Shown here piece by piece: positions 10,009 to 20,750 of a stretch of 64,000 bases of DNA. The notes under the pieces are model-generated. The model worked only from the letters and a program-made list of their open reading frames with translations, searched no databases and was not told the origin of the DNA. The DNA comes from Okapia johnstoni (lineage: Eukaryota; Chordata; Mammalia; Artiodactyla; Giraffidae): contig CM044320.1 in assembly GCA_024291935.2 (NCBI GenBank), forward strand, positions 56,920,001 to 56,984,000, given 5' to 3'. Position numbers and translations under genes: made by a program. The first letter of the stretch is position 1, and each line of letters begins with the position of its first letter.

Positions 10009-10340
10009 CCTTTTAGTACTTTGTATTCCCCTGGCATTCAGGGCCAAGAGATTGTGTTGAAGCTACACTTACATGACAGGTATACTGTCATGTATACTGA
10101 CAGGTATACTAAGATTTGCTTAGATGAAATGATTTCTTGGATTGTCTTTTGAGTGAACTGATAGAGAACATAGCTCCCTTCCTCAGTTCCTAGGACTTGC
10201 ACCTCATTTTTATGGTGGCAAACTAGGAACATGCTGAGTAAACAATTGACAAGGGGTGTTCATATGTTTTTATCTTGCTCGAATCAGCTTATCAAATAAA
10301 AACAGCAATATTAACTTTCTGTTTAAGTAGCATGTAATTT

Positions 10341-10560
10341 GGGCTTCCCAGGTGGTACTACTGGTAAAGAACCCGCCTGTGAATACAGCAGACATAAGAC
10401 AAGGATTTTGGATTTGGTCCCTGGGTCTAGAAGATTCCATGGAGGAGGAAATGGCAATCCACTCCAGTTTTCTTGCCTGAAGAATCCCCATGGACAGAGG
10501 AGCCTGGCATGTAACAGTCCATGGGGTCGCAAAGAGTTGGACATGATTTAAGAGACTAAA
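10341..10560 (+). mobile_element. Bov-tA1-type SINE, sense
   Basis: Head 'gggcttcccaggtggtactactggtaaagaacccgcctg', body 'atggcaatccactccag', tail 'ggggtcgcaaagagttggacatgattt'. It forms an inverted pair with the next SINE. Confidence 0.93.
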
Positions 10561-10617
10561 CTACCATTACCATTTTAGAATGTTCCATGGAGATTTCTAT
10601 GAGGACCCAGTGCTGTG

Positions 10618-10830
10618 CTTGCTGGGTTTAGTTGCTCAGTTGTGTTTGACTCTTTGCTACCCCATGGACTGTAGCCTGCCAGGCACCTCTGTCCACGGGA
10701 ATTCTCCAGGCAAGAATACTGGAGTGGGTTGCCATCTCCTCCTCCAGGGGATCTTCCCAACCCAGGCATTGAACCTGGGTCTCTCACAATGTAGGCAGAT
10801 TCTTTACCATCTGAGGCACCAGGGAAGCCC
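10618..10830 (-). mobile_element. Bov-tA SINE, antisense
   Basis: Tail at left ('tgctgggtttagttgctcagttgtgtttgactc'), head at right ('ctttaccatctgaggcaccagggaagccc'). It lies 57 bp from the preceding sense copy, tail to tail. Confidence 0.93.
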
Positions 10831-11284
10831 AAGCATTTAATAAGTGTTACCAATTATTATTGTTGTTGTTTTGCAGCTATTGGGGATGCTGCTGGTGATG
10901 GAGGAACACCAGTTTGCAGACTGTTTCCAACTCCCAGTCCAGTGCTCACTCCCAGAGTCAGTCTATTGTATCCTTCTTTCTTTTGCAACTGGCATGCAAC
11001 TTTTTTTTGCATTGTTGATTTTATTATATCACAAATCCTAAAATAGAAAATATGAGGGAATAGATTAAGAAAAAACATGCCTGTAGCAACCTTATGCAAT
11101 TTTTGAAAAGAAAAATGAAAAATTAACACTCTTGATCTATCTAAAGTTATTATCACCAACAAAAGTGAGAATGGTCAACTTGAACTGACAAATGATGAAT
11201 AACCATCCAGCCTGATTACTCTTAGTACCCAAACTCTTCCCAGCCCTAATTGAAGCATTTAGTTAGGATTTAGTGAGGTGCATT

Positions 11285-11372
11285 TCATTCATGCTTGTTC
11301 ATTCTTCATTCAGAAAATCTTCACTGAGTGTCTTTTATGTGAAGGCCCAGTTCTAGCTAACATTACAGCACT
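11285..11372 (+). mobile_element. L2 3' fragment
   Basis: 'cattcatgcttgttcattcttcattcagaaaatcttcactgagtgtc...ccagttctagc' follows the L2 3'-end pattern. Confidence 0.6.
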
Positions 11373-12320
11373 TCTTTTGCTTAGAACTATCCTGTAATGA
11401 AATGTGGAAGGAAAACCTTCTGAAGGAGAAGACACAGCTCTGTCTACAACACATACATAAATAATTTCCTACGAAGGGGAAAATGAGAAATATTTAGGGA
11501 GGGAGCCACAGTCAGAAGTCTCTAGAAATCTCTAGAAGTCTTCAGAAATCTCTAGACTTAATCTCCAAAGTCTTCCGGGAGGAGGAGGAATCTATACAGT
11601 GAGGCCCTGCAGGTGCTAATGGGCAGGAAACAGGGAGGGATTTCTAAGACAAGGGTACTGCAGGCCTTGGTGGCGTAGCAGTTATGTGGCTACTAGTTTT
11701 CTTTTTTTCCTGCACTGTAGAAATATTCTTTGTTAGAATGTGGCTTCAGAAACATATTGTCCAATTTTGCACATCTCCCCATCTTTCCGCTAATCTCTTG
11801 TGCTGTTCTGAAGAAACTTCCAAAAGCCTGCTAAAGAGAAGTTCTCTGCCTTCAGCATTGGGGAATTCTAACACTCACTATTCATCAATCATTCAAGAAT
11901 TTTCTTCCTTCCTTTCTTCCTTTCATCCCCTTCCAAACTCTCTTCTGCATCTCAGGGTAGAAGCAGCTGAATTAGACCTTTCAGAATTCCATTTCCAGCA
12001 GGGTTCTGGGTTAGATTCTGCCAAAAAGAAGGACTGTGCAAGATTTGGAAGATAAGAGGAAGGAAAAGCCATTTTTCTCTGGTGGCAGCTGCAGGCAGAC
12101 GTATCGGCAGGCAGCAGACAGAAGATTTACAGCAGCTTCCAGGAGAGCTCCTGCAAATCACCTGCTTTGGTTTTGCAGTCAGGAGAGATTATCAGCAGGA
12201 ATATTTCCCGATATTTCCCATTTACCCAAATTTCCTGAAGGCAAGCTGTGGCTTTTCTTTTACCTTAGGACCCTAATTCTTTAAGTGTTGTGCAAGTCCT
12301 TGATTGTTAGCATTATATTG
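11373..12320. other. mostly single-copy sequence
   Basis: A 123-codon frame (11684-12055) has no protein features I recognise and is rich in Ser/Leu/Phe from T/C-rich DNA. A short tCTTCCt-rich patch lies at about 11899-11930. I find no splice-site pair that would make it an exon. Confidence 0.4.
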
Positions 12321-12324
12321 TAGC

Positions 12325-12700
12325 TTGAAATAAATTTTTTTGAATCCATCATGCTAGGCTAAGTCTTGTAGTAAATCTCAGTGGCTTAATAATAATGTTT
12401 ATTTTTGGATAATGTCTTAGTCTAATGGAGATGGAGATAGTAGGGATTTGGGAGTGAGGGACTTTGTTTTAAACAGCCATTGGGAGACTTAAGCTGATGA
12501 GGCTCTGCTGTGCATCTTCAGCATGGCTCCAGGAAGGCTTGGGCATTAGCCTCCAGCTGAAAGACAAGGAAAGAAGGTTGAGTGAGGTGATTTCATGTAT
12601 CAGGTCTACATCGGCACATATCACTTCTTCCCAGATTCCACTAATCCATCACAAGCACAAATACAGTTGCAAGAAAGGATGGAAAATTTGGAGGGACTGT
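12325..12700. mobile_element. unclassified ancient interspersed repeat (tentative)
   Basis: The order 'ctcagtggcttaataataatgtttat ... gcatcttcagcatggctccaggaagg ... cacttcttcccagattccactaatcc ... agttgcaagaaaggatggaaaattt' resembles a known ancient mammalian repeat pattern whose family I cannot name. Confidence 0.33.
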
Positions 12701-12759
12701 TCACAGTGGCTCCTTCTACTTGGCCCAAGCCTTAGACCTTGGTGTTTCTAGGAGTTCTG

Positions 12760-12995
12760 AAACCAGATGTCTCTCTCTTTTTCTCTTTTCTCATTCTGCC
12801 CTTTTACTTCGAAGAGAGCTTGCCTATACTTATAACTTCACCTTCTACCTTTGCTCTTGCTTTCCCCTCTACCTGGAATGTCCTTTCCCTTTTTGTCCTT
12901 CTGGTGAATGCCCTCCAAGGAATAAATGGTATCTCCTTTTTGAAATCGCCCATGGATATTTATTGTCTTTCTTACACACAGCAATCAAACACAAA
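12760..12995 (-). mobile_element. L2, antisense (left half)
   Basis: 'cctttgctcttgctttcccctctacctggaatgtcctttccc' is a diagnostic antisense L2 block. The 135- and 139-codon frames across this L2 and the next SINE are chance frames. Confidence 0.78.
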
Positions 12996-13183
12996 CTGCA
13001 CGCTAAGTCGCTTCAGTCGTGTCCAACTCTTTCTGACCCTATGTCCCAGGGGGTTCTCCAGGCAAGAATACTGGAGTGGATTGCCATGCCCTTCTCCAAG
13101 GGACTCTTCCCCACCCATCTCCTATAGCTGGCTCCTGCATTGCAGGTGGATTCTTTAATGCTGAGCCACTGGGGAAGCCCATA
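12996..13183 (-). mobile_element. Bov-tA SINE, antisense, inserted in L2
   Basis: Tail 'gctaagtcgcttcagtcgtgtccaactc' at left, head 'ctgagccactggggaagccc' at right. TSD AAACACAAA at 12987-12995 and 13184-13192. The segment after GACCCTATG is deleted relative to other copies. Confidence 0.92.
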
Positions 13184-13192
13184 AAACACAAA

Positions 13193-13382
13193 TATATAGC
13201 TGAAAAACTCAGTCTGATGACAATACATACACTTATTTGTTAGATGCAATTATTTGCTGTTTTCTTTTCTCATCAACATAAGTTCTTTGAGGATAAGGAA
13301 GACAAGTCATGTATTCTGAGTGGCCCTGCACTGACTTCTCAAAATGTAATAAGTGCTCATTAAATATTGTTTAAATGAATTG
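13193..13382 (-). mobile_element. L2, antisense (right half)
   Basis: 'aagttctttgaggataaggaagacaag ... aataagtgctcattaaatattgtttaaatgaatt' is the reverse of the L2 3' end and continues the L2 left of the SINE. Confidence 0.72.
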
Positions 13383-14125
13383 ATAGATTTGGCTGTCTAA
13401 ATATTGACAGATTGGAATAATTGAATGATAGTCCTAGTCATCTTCTCAAATATAATACAAATATTATTAATGTAAAATAGTACCTCTGTGTTTTGCTAAT
13501 GGCATGTTCATGGCCAGTATTTAAACATGCATGCAGAATGAATTGATTAAAAATAATTAATACTTTAACAAATTTGTATTCATATGCTAAAATAACTCTC
13601 CCATAAACTTTTTTCTACAACTTGCAAGATCCTTTGTGCAGTTGGCTTTCATCACAATAGGTCATTGACAAGGTTCATATTCAATCTTGGCTCATAGATT
13701 TCCTACCATTTTCATCTGCTCTACGTGGATTCCATCCCTTACATTCTGTTCTCATCTTTCCTCCTTTAATCATCCCTCCTGCCTTCTCCCCTTCCCTAAT
13801 TGATCACCATCTTTATTGAGCTTGAAAAGTTCTGACAACAAGAAGAGAGAAAGAAACGGGAAATCCATGGATGGACAGACATTTTTCCTTCATAAATATC
13901 TATTCTGGAGTGCTCCTCTCTACCCTCAGGTTGTGATTTTTAACAGACTTTTTTTTTTTTAACAAGCTTTGGGCTTATTTGGGCAAGACATTATCAAGAA
14001 ATATAATTGTGATATAAACATTGTCTATATTGGCTATAATGGCTCTTGTCTTGGAGCCATTATTTTTTCTCTGAATTAGTACAAGATCAATACCCTAGTA
14101 AGTTGTCAGGGGCATTGTATTGATG
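13383..14125. other. AT-rich sequence, nothing recognised
   Basis: No repeat or gene seen; contains a poly-T run at about 13950-13960. Confidence 0.45.
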
Positions 14126-14154
14126 CCTCTGCAAACAAATAAATTAACATTTTA

Positions 14155-14255
14155 TTTAGTTTCACTAGGTATTCTGCTTGGCAATGGGAGAGGGGTGTAC
14201 AAAGAGATAAAAGTAAGTTCTTTGTCCTCAAATAATTTACAGCCTGTAAATTTGA
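14155..14255 (+). mobile_element. possible L2 fragment
   Basis: 'attctgcttggcaatgggagaggggtgtacaaagagataaaag...tcaaataatttacagcctg' is weakly L2-like. Confidence 0.4.
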
Positions 14256-14434
14256 GATGTTGATAATTTATGCCTATGGAAAAAACCATAGAACTTCCTT
14301 TACAAAATTCTCAAATTCTGCTTTAGGGTTCATTTCAGATCAAATACTTTTCTGTTCCTTTTTGTTACTTCTTTGGCTTTTAACTGCATTTCATCATCAG
14401 AACTTTTTCCATTCCTCTGCTTGTATTGGCTTAT

Positions 14435-14850
14435 TTATTAACTTACTCTACAAATATTTAATGGGTGCCTACTCTGTGTGGGCCATTATAGCTTTTAGTG
14501 ACACAGTAGAAGACAAAGTCCCTGCCCTCAAAAAAGTTGTGTTTCAATGAGAGAGAGAGAGAGAGAGAGTAACCAACCAAACAAACGTAATATTGTCAGT
14601 AAGTACCATCAAGAAAAAATAAAACAGTTTAAAATAATAAAAGAGCCAAGAAGTCCTATTTTAGAGAAAATGGTCTGGGAGGTTATCTCTGAGAAGGTAA
14701 CATTGAGTAGAGACATGATTGAACTAGGAATTAGTAAACACCTTGAATCTTTCATGATTGAAGAGAACTAGTAAGCAGCAACCTAGGTAGAAGAAGCAGC
14801 AAATGTAAAGGGCCTGGGGCAAGGATGAGCTTGTCACATTTATATTTGGC
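14435..14850 (+). mobile_element. L2 LINE 3' region
   Basis: 'ctacaaatatttaatgggtgcctactctgtgtgggcc...gacaaagtccctgccctcaaaa' followed by 'agcagcaaatgtaaagggcctggggcaaggatgagctt' are successive L2 blocks. A (GA)n run interrupts it. The frames at 14257-14771 are incidental. Confidence 0.75.
14549..14569. repeat. (GA)n microsatellite inside L2
   Basis: About ten uninterrupted GA units. Confidence 0.9.
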
Positions 14851-14889
14851 TAGAGCTTAATTAACAGAACTAGTGTGCATAACTTTTTG

Positions 14890-14933
14890 GTTCATCTAAT
14901 CTTTTCATATCCATTATTTTATTTGTATATCAC
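14890..14933 (-). mobile_element. MIR, antisense (left part)
   Basis: 'catatccattattttatttgtatatcac' corresponds to the antisense MIR end and rejoins the MIR right of the BovB insertion. Confidence 0.6.
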
Positions 14934-15414
14934 TTTGCCAACAAAGGTCCCTCTAGTCAAGGCTATGGTTTTTCCAGTGGTCATGTATGGATGTGAGAGT
15001 TGGACGGTGAAGAAAGCTGAGTGCTGAAGAATTGATGCTTTTGAACTGTGGTGTTGGAGAAGACTCTTGAGAGTCCCTTGGACTGCAAGGAGATTCAACC
15101 AGTCCGTCCTAAAGGAGATCAGTCCTGGGTGTTCATTGGAAGGACTGATGTTGAAGCTGAAACTCCAATACTTTGGCCACCTCATGTGAATAGTTGACTC
15201 GTTGGAAAAGACCCTAATGCTGGGAAGGATTGGGGGCAGGAGGAGAAGGGGATGACAGAGGATGAGATGGTTGGATGGCATCACTGACTCGATGGACATG
15301 GGTTTGGGTAACTCTGGGAGTTGGTGATGGAAAGGGAGGCCTGGCGTGCCACGATTCATGGGGTCGCAAAGAGTCAGACACGACTGAGCGACTGAACTGA
15401 ACTGAACTGAACTG
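14934..15414 (+). mobile_element. BovB 3' fragment inserted in a MIR, with TSD
   Basis: A 481-bp 3' end of BovB, from 'tttgccaacaaaggtccctctagtcaagg' to the (CTGAA)n tail. The coding part corresponds to the last quarter of the protein but carries a stop (GAGTGCTGA at about 15018-15026) and indels. A 7-bp TSD ATATCAC flanks it (14927-14933 and 15415-15421). The minus-strand 146-codon frame is a shadow. Confidence 0.96.
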
Positions 15415-15565
15415 ATATCACAGCAAGACAGTTATCATTTTCACTTTACAGATGAGGAAACTGAAGCTCAAAGCTTAACCAATGACTTGTCCAAAGAGAT
15501 GGAATGTGGCTTTGGTCCCTAGGCTTAAGACTCCATATCAAGTACTCTTCCCATACTTCAGATAA
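15415..15565 (-). mobile_element. MIR, antisense (right part)
   Basis: 'tatcattttcactttacagatgaggaaactgaagctcaaagcttaacc...tttggtccctaggcttaagactcc' is a clear antisense MIR. Confidence 0.82.
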
Positions 15566-16059
15566 TGCTATTGTGAAGGTTTTTTTTGGCTCTGGGATGC
15601 CCTTAGAACACTGGAAAGTCTAGAAAGTCATTTCCAGGGAAAAGAGGGCACAGAAGGGTCAGTAGCTACCCTGATCCTACTTGAATCATAAAGTCGGATT
15701 TGGGGAAGGTCTCTTATTATTCCAGAGTTTTCTTGGGCAGTGGGATAATCTCTAGGATATTATCCTCAAAGGAAGAAAGTTCCAGTCTTGGATAGATTAC
15801 CAAAGTAAATTTAGTGAGCAGATCTCCAGTACTCACACTGGTAGTTTGTGTGCATCTGGCCTGGAAAGGAAGCTCAACAAAGACATCTTGTTCAGGGTCC
15901 AGACAGACATTCTCATGTGGCCCTCAGAGAACTTTAGAGGAGGAGTGAGATCATTGGATTTACACCCCTTCCTTACTTCTTTGTTAAACTAAGACAAAAT
16001 ATAGGTGATAAGATAACACGTGTAGATGAAGACAGACCTGGCATATGATTGTATTTATT
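15566..16059. other. single-copy sequence, nothing recognised
   Basis: No repeat or gene seen. Confidence 0.45.
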
Positions 16060-16122
16060 GGCGTGCTGCAATTCATGGGGTCGCAAAGAGTCAGACACGA
16101 CTGAGCGACTGAACTGAACTGA
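16060..16122 (+). mobile_element. very short BovB 3' end (63 bp)
   Basis: Only the last part of BovB is present: 'ggcgtgctgcaattcatggggtcgc...gactgagcgactgaactgaactga'. It ends one base into the left TSD of the next SINE, so the two insertions are adjacent. Confidence 0.9.
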
Positions 16123-16131
16123 TTCTTTCAT

Positions 16132-16345
16132 GAGTGCTTCCCAGGTGGCGCAGTGGTAAAGAATTTGCCTGACAATGCAGGAGACTCAGGACACACAGGT
16201 TTGATCCCTGAGTCAGAAAGATCCCCTGGAGTAGGAAATGGCAACCCACTCCACTATTCTTGCCTGGAAAATCCTATGGACAGAGGGCTACAGTTCATGC
16301 GGTTACAAACGAGTCCAACATGACTGAGCACACACACATGCACGC
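16132..16345 (+). mobile_element. Bov-tA SINE, sense, with TSD
   Basis: Head 'tgcttcccaggtggcgcagtggtaaagaatttgcc', body 'ggcaacccactccactattcttgcc', tail grading into CACACAC. TSD ATTCTTTCAT at 16122-16131 and 16346-16355. Confidence 0.94.
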
Positions 16346-16355
16346 ATTCTTTCAT

Positions 16356-16510
16356 AAAATATTTTTTGAGCATTTACTGTCAAACACTGTGATGGGTGCT
16401 GAAGATAAACAAGGCATAATCCTTCCATTCAGCGAGGCTGGGGTCTAGAGGAAAACCAAATATATAAACACATAGTTATCACACGATAAGACTGCCTTAG
16501 AGAAGGTGTC
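16356..16510 (+). mobile_element. L2 3' fragment
   Basis: 'tattttttgagcatttactgtcaaacactgtgatgggtgctgaagataaacaaggcataatcc' is a sense L2 3' end. Confidence 0.7.
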
Positions 16511-16904
16511 TGGAGGACACATCAGAAGAAAAACAAAAAAGAAATTTTGCCCCCATTCTGTACTATCTTGTTGAGAAAAAAAATCTTGCAGCCCTGTTAC
16601 TGGTGAGAAAGTACTCATTTGATAGAAAATTACTTTATTAGCCTTTCTCAAGTGACTTATTAAGAGCTGAAGAATTTCTGAGAGTTCTTTGGGTAGCCAT
16701 CTGTATGTCATAGAAATAGTGTTCTTTCATTAGTAACAGCAAATTCACGGAATAAGGATTTAAATTCACGGAATAAGGACTTACTCTGATCAAACCACAG
16801 AAATGAGCTGCCAATGGATGCGTCAGCTTCCCACCTTGGGTAATATTTAGAAATAAAATAGGCATATATCTCCGCAGAGTGCGTGGGAAGATTTAAGGGG
16901 TGGA
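16511..16904. other. single-copy sequence with a short direct repeat
   Basis: No gene or family recognised. A 21-bp unit containing AAATTCACGGAATAAGGA is tandemly duplicated at about 16739-16781. Confidence 0.5.
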
Positions 16905-17127
16905 CAGGCTTCCCAGTTGGCTCAGTGGTAATGAATCCACCTATTAACGGGGGCGACGCAGGAGACACGGGTTCAATCCCTGGGTCAGGAAGATCCCCTG
17001 GAGGAGGGCAGGGCAACCCACTCCAGTCTTCTTGCCTGGAGAATCCCCATGGACAGAGGAGTCTTTCAGGCTACAGTTCATGGGGTCGCAAAGAGTTGGA
17101 CACAGTTGAGCACACAGGCACACACAC
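16905..17127 (+). mobile_element. Bov-tA SINE, sense
   Basis: Full-length copy from 'caggcttcccagttggctcagtggtaatgaatcc' to a CACACA tail. Imperfect TSD AAGGGGTGGA (16895-16904) and AAGGGCTGAA (17128-17137). Confidence 0.92.
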
Positions 17128-17262
17128 AAGGGCTGAACGTATGATTTTGAGATGTTTATGATTTTTATCATTGTCTGTGGTAAACTGTTACCTAGGAGAC
17201 AAAATACACTTTGTATTTCTTGAAGTCATGCAGTTGGGGGTCTATTAAGCCTGAGCAAAGCT

Positions 17263-17388
17263 TCAGTTCAGTTCAGTTCGGTCACTCAGTCGTGTCCGAC
17301 TCTTTGCCACCCCATGGACAGAAGCATGCAAGGCCTCCCTGTCCATTGCCAACTCCTGGAGTTTACTCAAACTCTTGTCCATTGAGTC
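17263..17388 (-). mobile_element. short BovB 3' end (126 bp), antisense, with TSD
   Basis: Antisense tail 'tcagttcagttcagttcggtcactcagtcgtgtccgactc' followed by the last BovB coding sequence. TSD AGCAAAGCT (17254-17262) and AGCAAAACT (17389-17397). Strongly 5'-truncated. Confidence 0.95.
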
Positions 17389-17397
17389 AGCAAAACT

Positions 17398-18695
17398 TAA
17401 TGCTTAATAAATAAGATTTCTCTCCAGTTTTGATGATTCTTTCTAAGTAACTTTCCCAAGCTGGGGACTTACATACCAAACACCTCAGAGTGGAAATTCC
17501 AGAGTTCTCTGTTTGTGGTTAAAGACTGACACTTACCCTGGAAACTCCTCAAAGCCTTGCCTTCCTGTTGTAAATCCTCTCAGCTCCTGCCTCTTTCTCT
17601 CACATTTCACCTTCTCCTTACTCTTCCAACTTGACCCTCAGGATGGTTATCTCAGTGACTCCCTGGACCCCACTGCACCAAGGGATGTTTAGTCTAGCAT
17701 AGGTTCTGTGTCAGTCTGCCTTTGGAGATGGATGAAAATTTTTATTCCAGAAACTTCTCACCATGAGTTGCAGGCATTCTAGACAGTCTCTGCTCACCCC
17801 ATCAGGTCAAACAGCTTCCAGTCTTGCCATAACACCAAGTTCACGACAAAACAAAGGGCAGGGAGTAAGGTAACTTTTATTACAAGCCTATCTAGAGACT
17901 CTGGAAGTAGAATGGAGACACCTTTGTCATGGATCTCATACCAACTGGGTGGGCTTTCCTCACTGTTTCCTAACAACTGACCACTGATTTGAAGTGAAAA
18001 GTTGTCTCCACACTGAGAACAATGTATCAGGTGAATATGGACATGGTTGATCTTTATTATTTGTGGGCTTCATGCTTGTGGATTCGTCTCCTCACTAAAA
18101 TTTATTTGTAACCCCAAATCAACATTTTGACACTTTTGCGGTCATTCATAGACATGCCCAGAAGACTGAAAATTTGAGTTGCTTGATGCACTATTCCCAG
18201 CTAAAGTCAAAACAAGGTGATCCTCTGTCTTCATGCCGTAAACAAGTGTCCTTTTTTGTGGTCTCCTTAGTGCACATTTGTTTCCATCTGTGTGCTTACC
18301 TGTTGGCCATTTCAGTGTTCAAAATGACTTCCAAGCATAGTGCTGAAGTGCCGGCTAGTGTTTGTCAGTGCAACATGGCTGTGGTGTGTCTTAATGGAGG
18401 AAATAGGTGTGCTAGATATGCATCATTCAGGCACGAGTTATGAGGCCATTGGCTGTGAGTTCAGTGTTAGTGTCAACTGTATATATTATGTAAGGTGTCT
18501 TTAAACAGAAACACACATAACACAAGGTTATGTATTGTTCAGTTAACAAAAATGTGGCCAGAGGCTCACAGGAACCTATTTCTGTATTTCCCCTAGGAGA
18601 AATGGGTCAGTATTCACTAATTCAGTGTTTGTAGAACAATTTATAGAACATAACTATAGGCAAATTTATAGAACATAACTGTAAGAGCATAATGA
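17398..18695. other. single-copy sequence, nothing recognised
   Basis: Frames at 17794-17976 (minus) and 18174-18443 (plus, 89 codons) have no recognisable protein signature. Confidence 0.4.
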
Positions 18696-18699
18696 ATAT

Positions 18700-18769
18700 T
18701 ATATATGTGTGTATATATATGGGTTTCCCTGATAGCTCAGATGGTGAAGAATCTGCCTGCAATGAAGGA

Positions 18770-18811
<42 letters not shown>

Positions 18812-18822
18812 TATATATATAT
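18700..18822. repeat. (TA/CA)n microsatellite interrupted by a SINE head
   Basis: TA-rich runs at about 18700-18720 and 18772-18822 (with an ACACACAC segment) flank the SINE head listed separately. Confidence 0.9.
18720..18773 (+). mobile_element. Bov-tA head only (about 54 bp)
   Basis: 'gggtttccctgatagctcagatggtgaagaatctgcctgcaatgaaggagac' is the tRNA-like 5' part of Bov-tA. It stops after GGAGAC and passes directly into (TA)n, so the body was deleted, probably by TA-mediated recombination, or was never copied. Confidence 0.9.
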
Positions 18823-18842
18823 ACTTGATACTCATATATGTT

Positions 18843-19195
18843 AACATAATATATATTTTAATTAAAGTGCTATTGACACAATACTAGATTTGTTTCAGGT
18901 GTACAATGTAATAATTCAATATTTTTATAGATTACTCTCCATACAAAGCTATTATAAGATATTGACTGTATTTCCTGTGCTGTACATTACATTCTTATAA
19001 CTTATTTATTTTATACCGTTCAGATTGTACCTGTTAATCCTCTTCCCACTATCTTGCCCCTCTCCACCTCCACTGGTAATCACTAGATTGTTCTCTGTAT
19101 CTGTGAGTCTGTTTCTGTTCTATTACATTTATAGATTCCACATATAAGTGAAAACATACAGTATTTGTCTTTCTCTGTCTGACATATTTTTTATA
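18843..19195 (-). mobile_element. L1 3'UTR fragment, antisense
   Basis: Matches an old L1 3' end in reverse: 'ttgtttcaggtgtacaatgtaataattcaat', 'attactctccatacaaagctattataagatattgac', 'tcctgtgctgtacattac', 'acctgttaatcctcttccc'. Confidence 0.75.
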
Positions 19196-20400
19196 TAAGT
19201 ATGTTTTTTTATTAGCACCTAAAAGAAGCCGCTTATAGATCTGTTCACTATCACATTAAGCACATTCTGGAGAAGAAAATTGTGAAACTTGTGTGATCTT
19301 CTCTAATGAGTAAAATAAATGCAATTTTTATGAGATAAAATGTTCACAATTAATCAGAACCTATTTACTGCATCAAAATTTATTTTCTCTCTACTCAAAG
19401 AATGTGAAATTTCAAGGCAAGGAGACAAAGGAAGGCCACCTCCTAATCAGCCCCTGCATTTGTGGAGAACAAGGCTCGTCCACTCACCACTGAGCTTTGT
19501 GGAACATTCATAATTCATGGAAGGGGCCATCTGAAATCATTTCCCAGAATTGTCACAAAATTCTGTCAGCTCCTGCAGTGATGAAAAAGTTCAGTCTTGT
19601 GAATATGATTAAGGTGCATTGGAATCTAAGAAAACCATCAATAGCTGCTCCAGCTCACTTCACGCTCTTGGAATGTAGTCTGGAGAAGAAAGTCGGTTCT
19701 GACGGATGATTTCATGGCATTTTACTCAATATGGGATGTATTTGAGAAGCAGTGTATCAAAATCTTGACCTTTGCTTTATTTTTTTCTCTATTGTTGACT
19801 TAAAAGATTAGAAGTACTCCAAAAACCTTGCTTCTAAATGTCTTCCCTTGCATGCAGCACCAAGAATTCTGAACAGATTTGACATACATGCTGTAGAAGC
19901 ATAAATCAGCTAAGGGGAGGATCCTCGTAAATTGCTCTCCCCTTTATAATTTCATCTCATTAGGGAAGAAGGGACAGGTGGGTGTACTGGTAGTTACAGA
20001 TCAAGAATTGCATTTTCTTTTCAAAGCAGTGAGGATGTTTTCGTATGCAAACCTCTTCTGAGAAAACTATGCAGGTTTTTACTATGCGTAAAAATCCTTC
20101 TCTGGTGGCTTTTTTGCAGTTACAGAAAAAAGTGTGAACTGAAATTAGAAACTGCTTAGCTTTTACATATTATTGACTTCTTAGGCTTAGTGTAAAAAGA
20201 AATGAAGGGAGCCCACAATAAAATTTCTATTCCTTTGGTGGATTAAGATGAGCATGTAAAGTAGATTTGTGAAATAGACTCATTAATCACTGACACCCAA
20301 TGTATTTGGTAGATCAAAGATGAAGGAATGTGGTCTAGGAGTTCCAAGGACTAATGAGTAATATTTATGGCCACATTTGCAGAATCCTATTGTTCATTAG
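19196..20400. other. single-copy sequence, nothing recognised
   Basis: AT-rich. The 70-codon frame at 19497-19709 has no protein features. Confidence 0.4.
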
Positions 20401-20593
20401 GGGCTTCCCTGATAGCTCAGATGGTAAAGAATCCACCTGCAATGTGGGAGATCCAGGTTTGATCCCTGGGTCAGGAAGATCCCCTGGAGAAGGGATGGCA
20501 ACCCACTCCAGTATTCTTGCCTGGAGAATTCTTTGGACAGAGGACCTGGCAGGCTACAAGGACAAGACTGACGACTGACACTTTCACTTTTCT
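20401..20593 (+). mobile_element. Bov-tA SINE, sense
   Basis: Head 'gggcttccctgatagctcagatggtaaagaatccacctgc', body 'ggcaacccactccagtattcttgcc', tail of CTTTCACTTTTC type. The final part of the body is shortened. Confidence 0.92.
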
Positions 20594-20750
20594 TTGTTCG
20601 TAATGTCTGCTTTCTAAATACAGATCTCTTGTATTTCAACCATGAGGTTTCTTGATAATGCAGAGGGTAAACAATGATTTCAGAATATGCAATAATGATA
20701 CTGATGATGAATGTATGCAGTCATTTTATGTCATGGCTTTTCACCTTTCT

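Noticed and set aside
11677..11700. 'ccttggtggcgtagcagttatgtgg', resembling a tRNA-SINE head
   Set aside because: Too short, with no body or tail following; chance similarity.
11684..12055. 123-codon plus-strand frame
   Set aside because: T/C-rich DNA giving Phe/Leu/Ser-rich translation; no recognised domain, signal or conserved motif.
12720..13158. Two overlapping frames of 135 and 139 codons
   Set aside because: They run through an antisense L2 and into a Bov-tA SINE.
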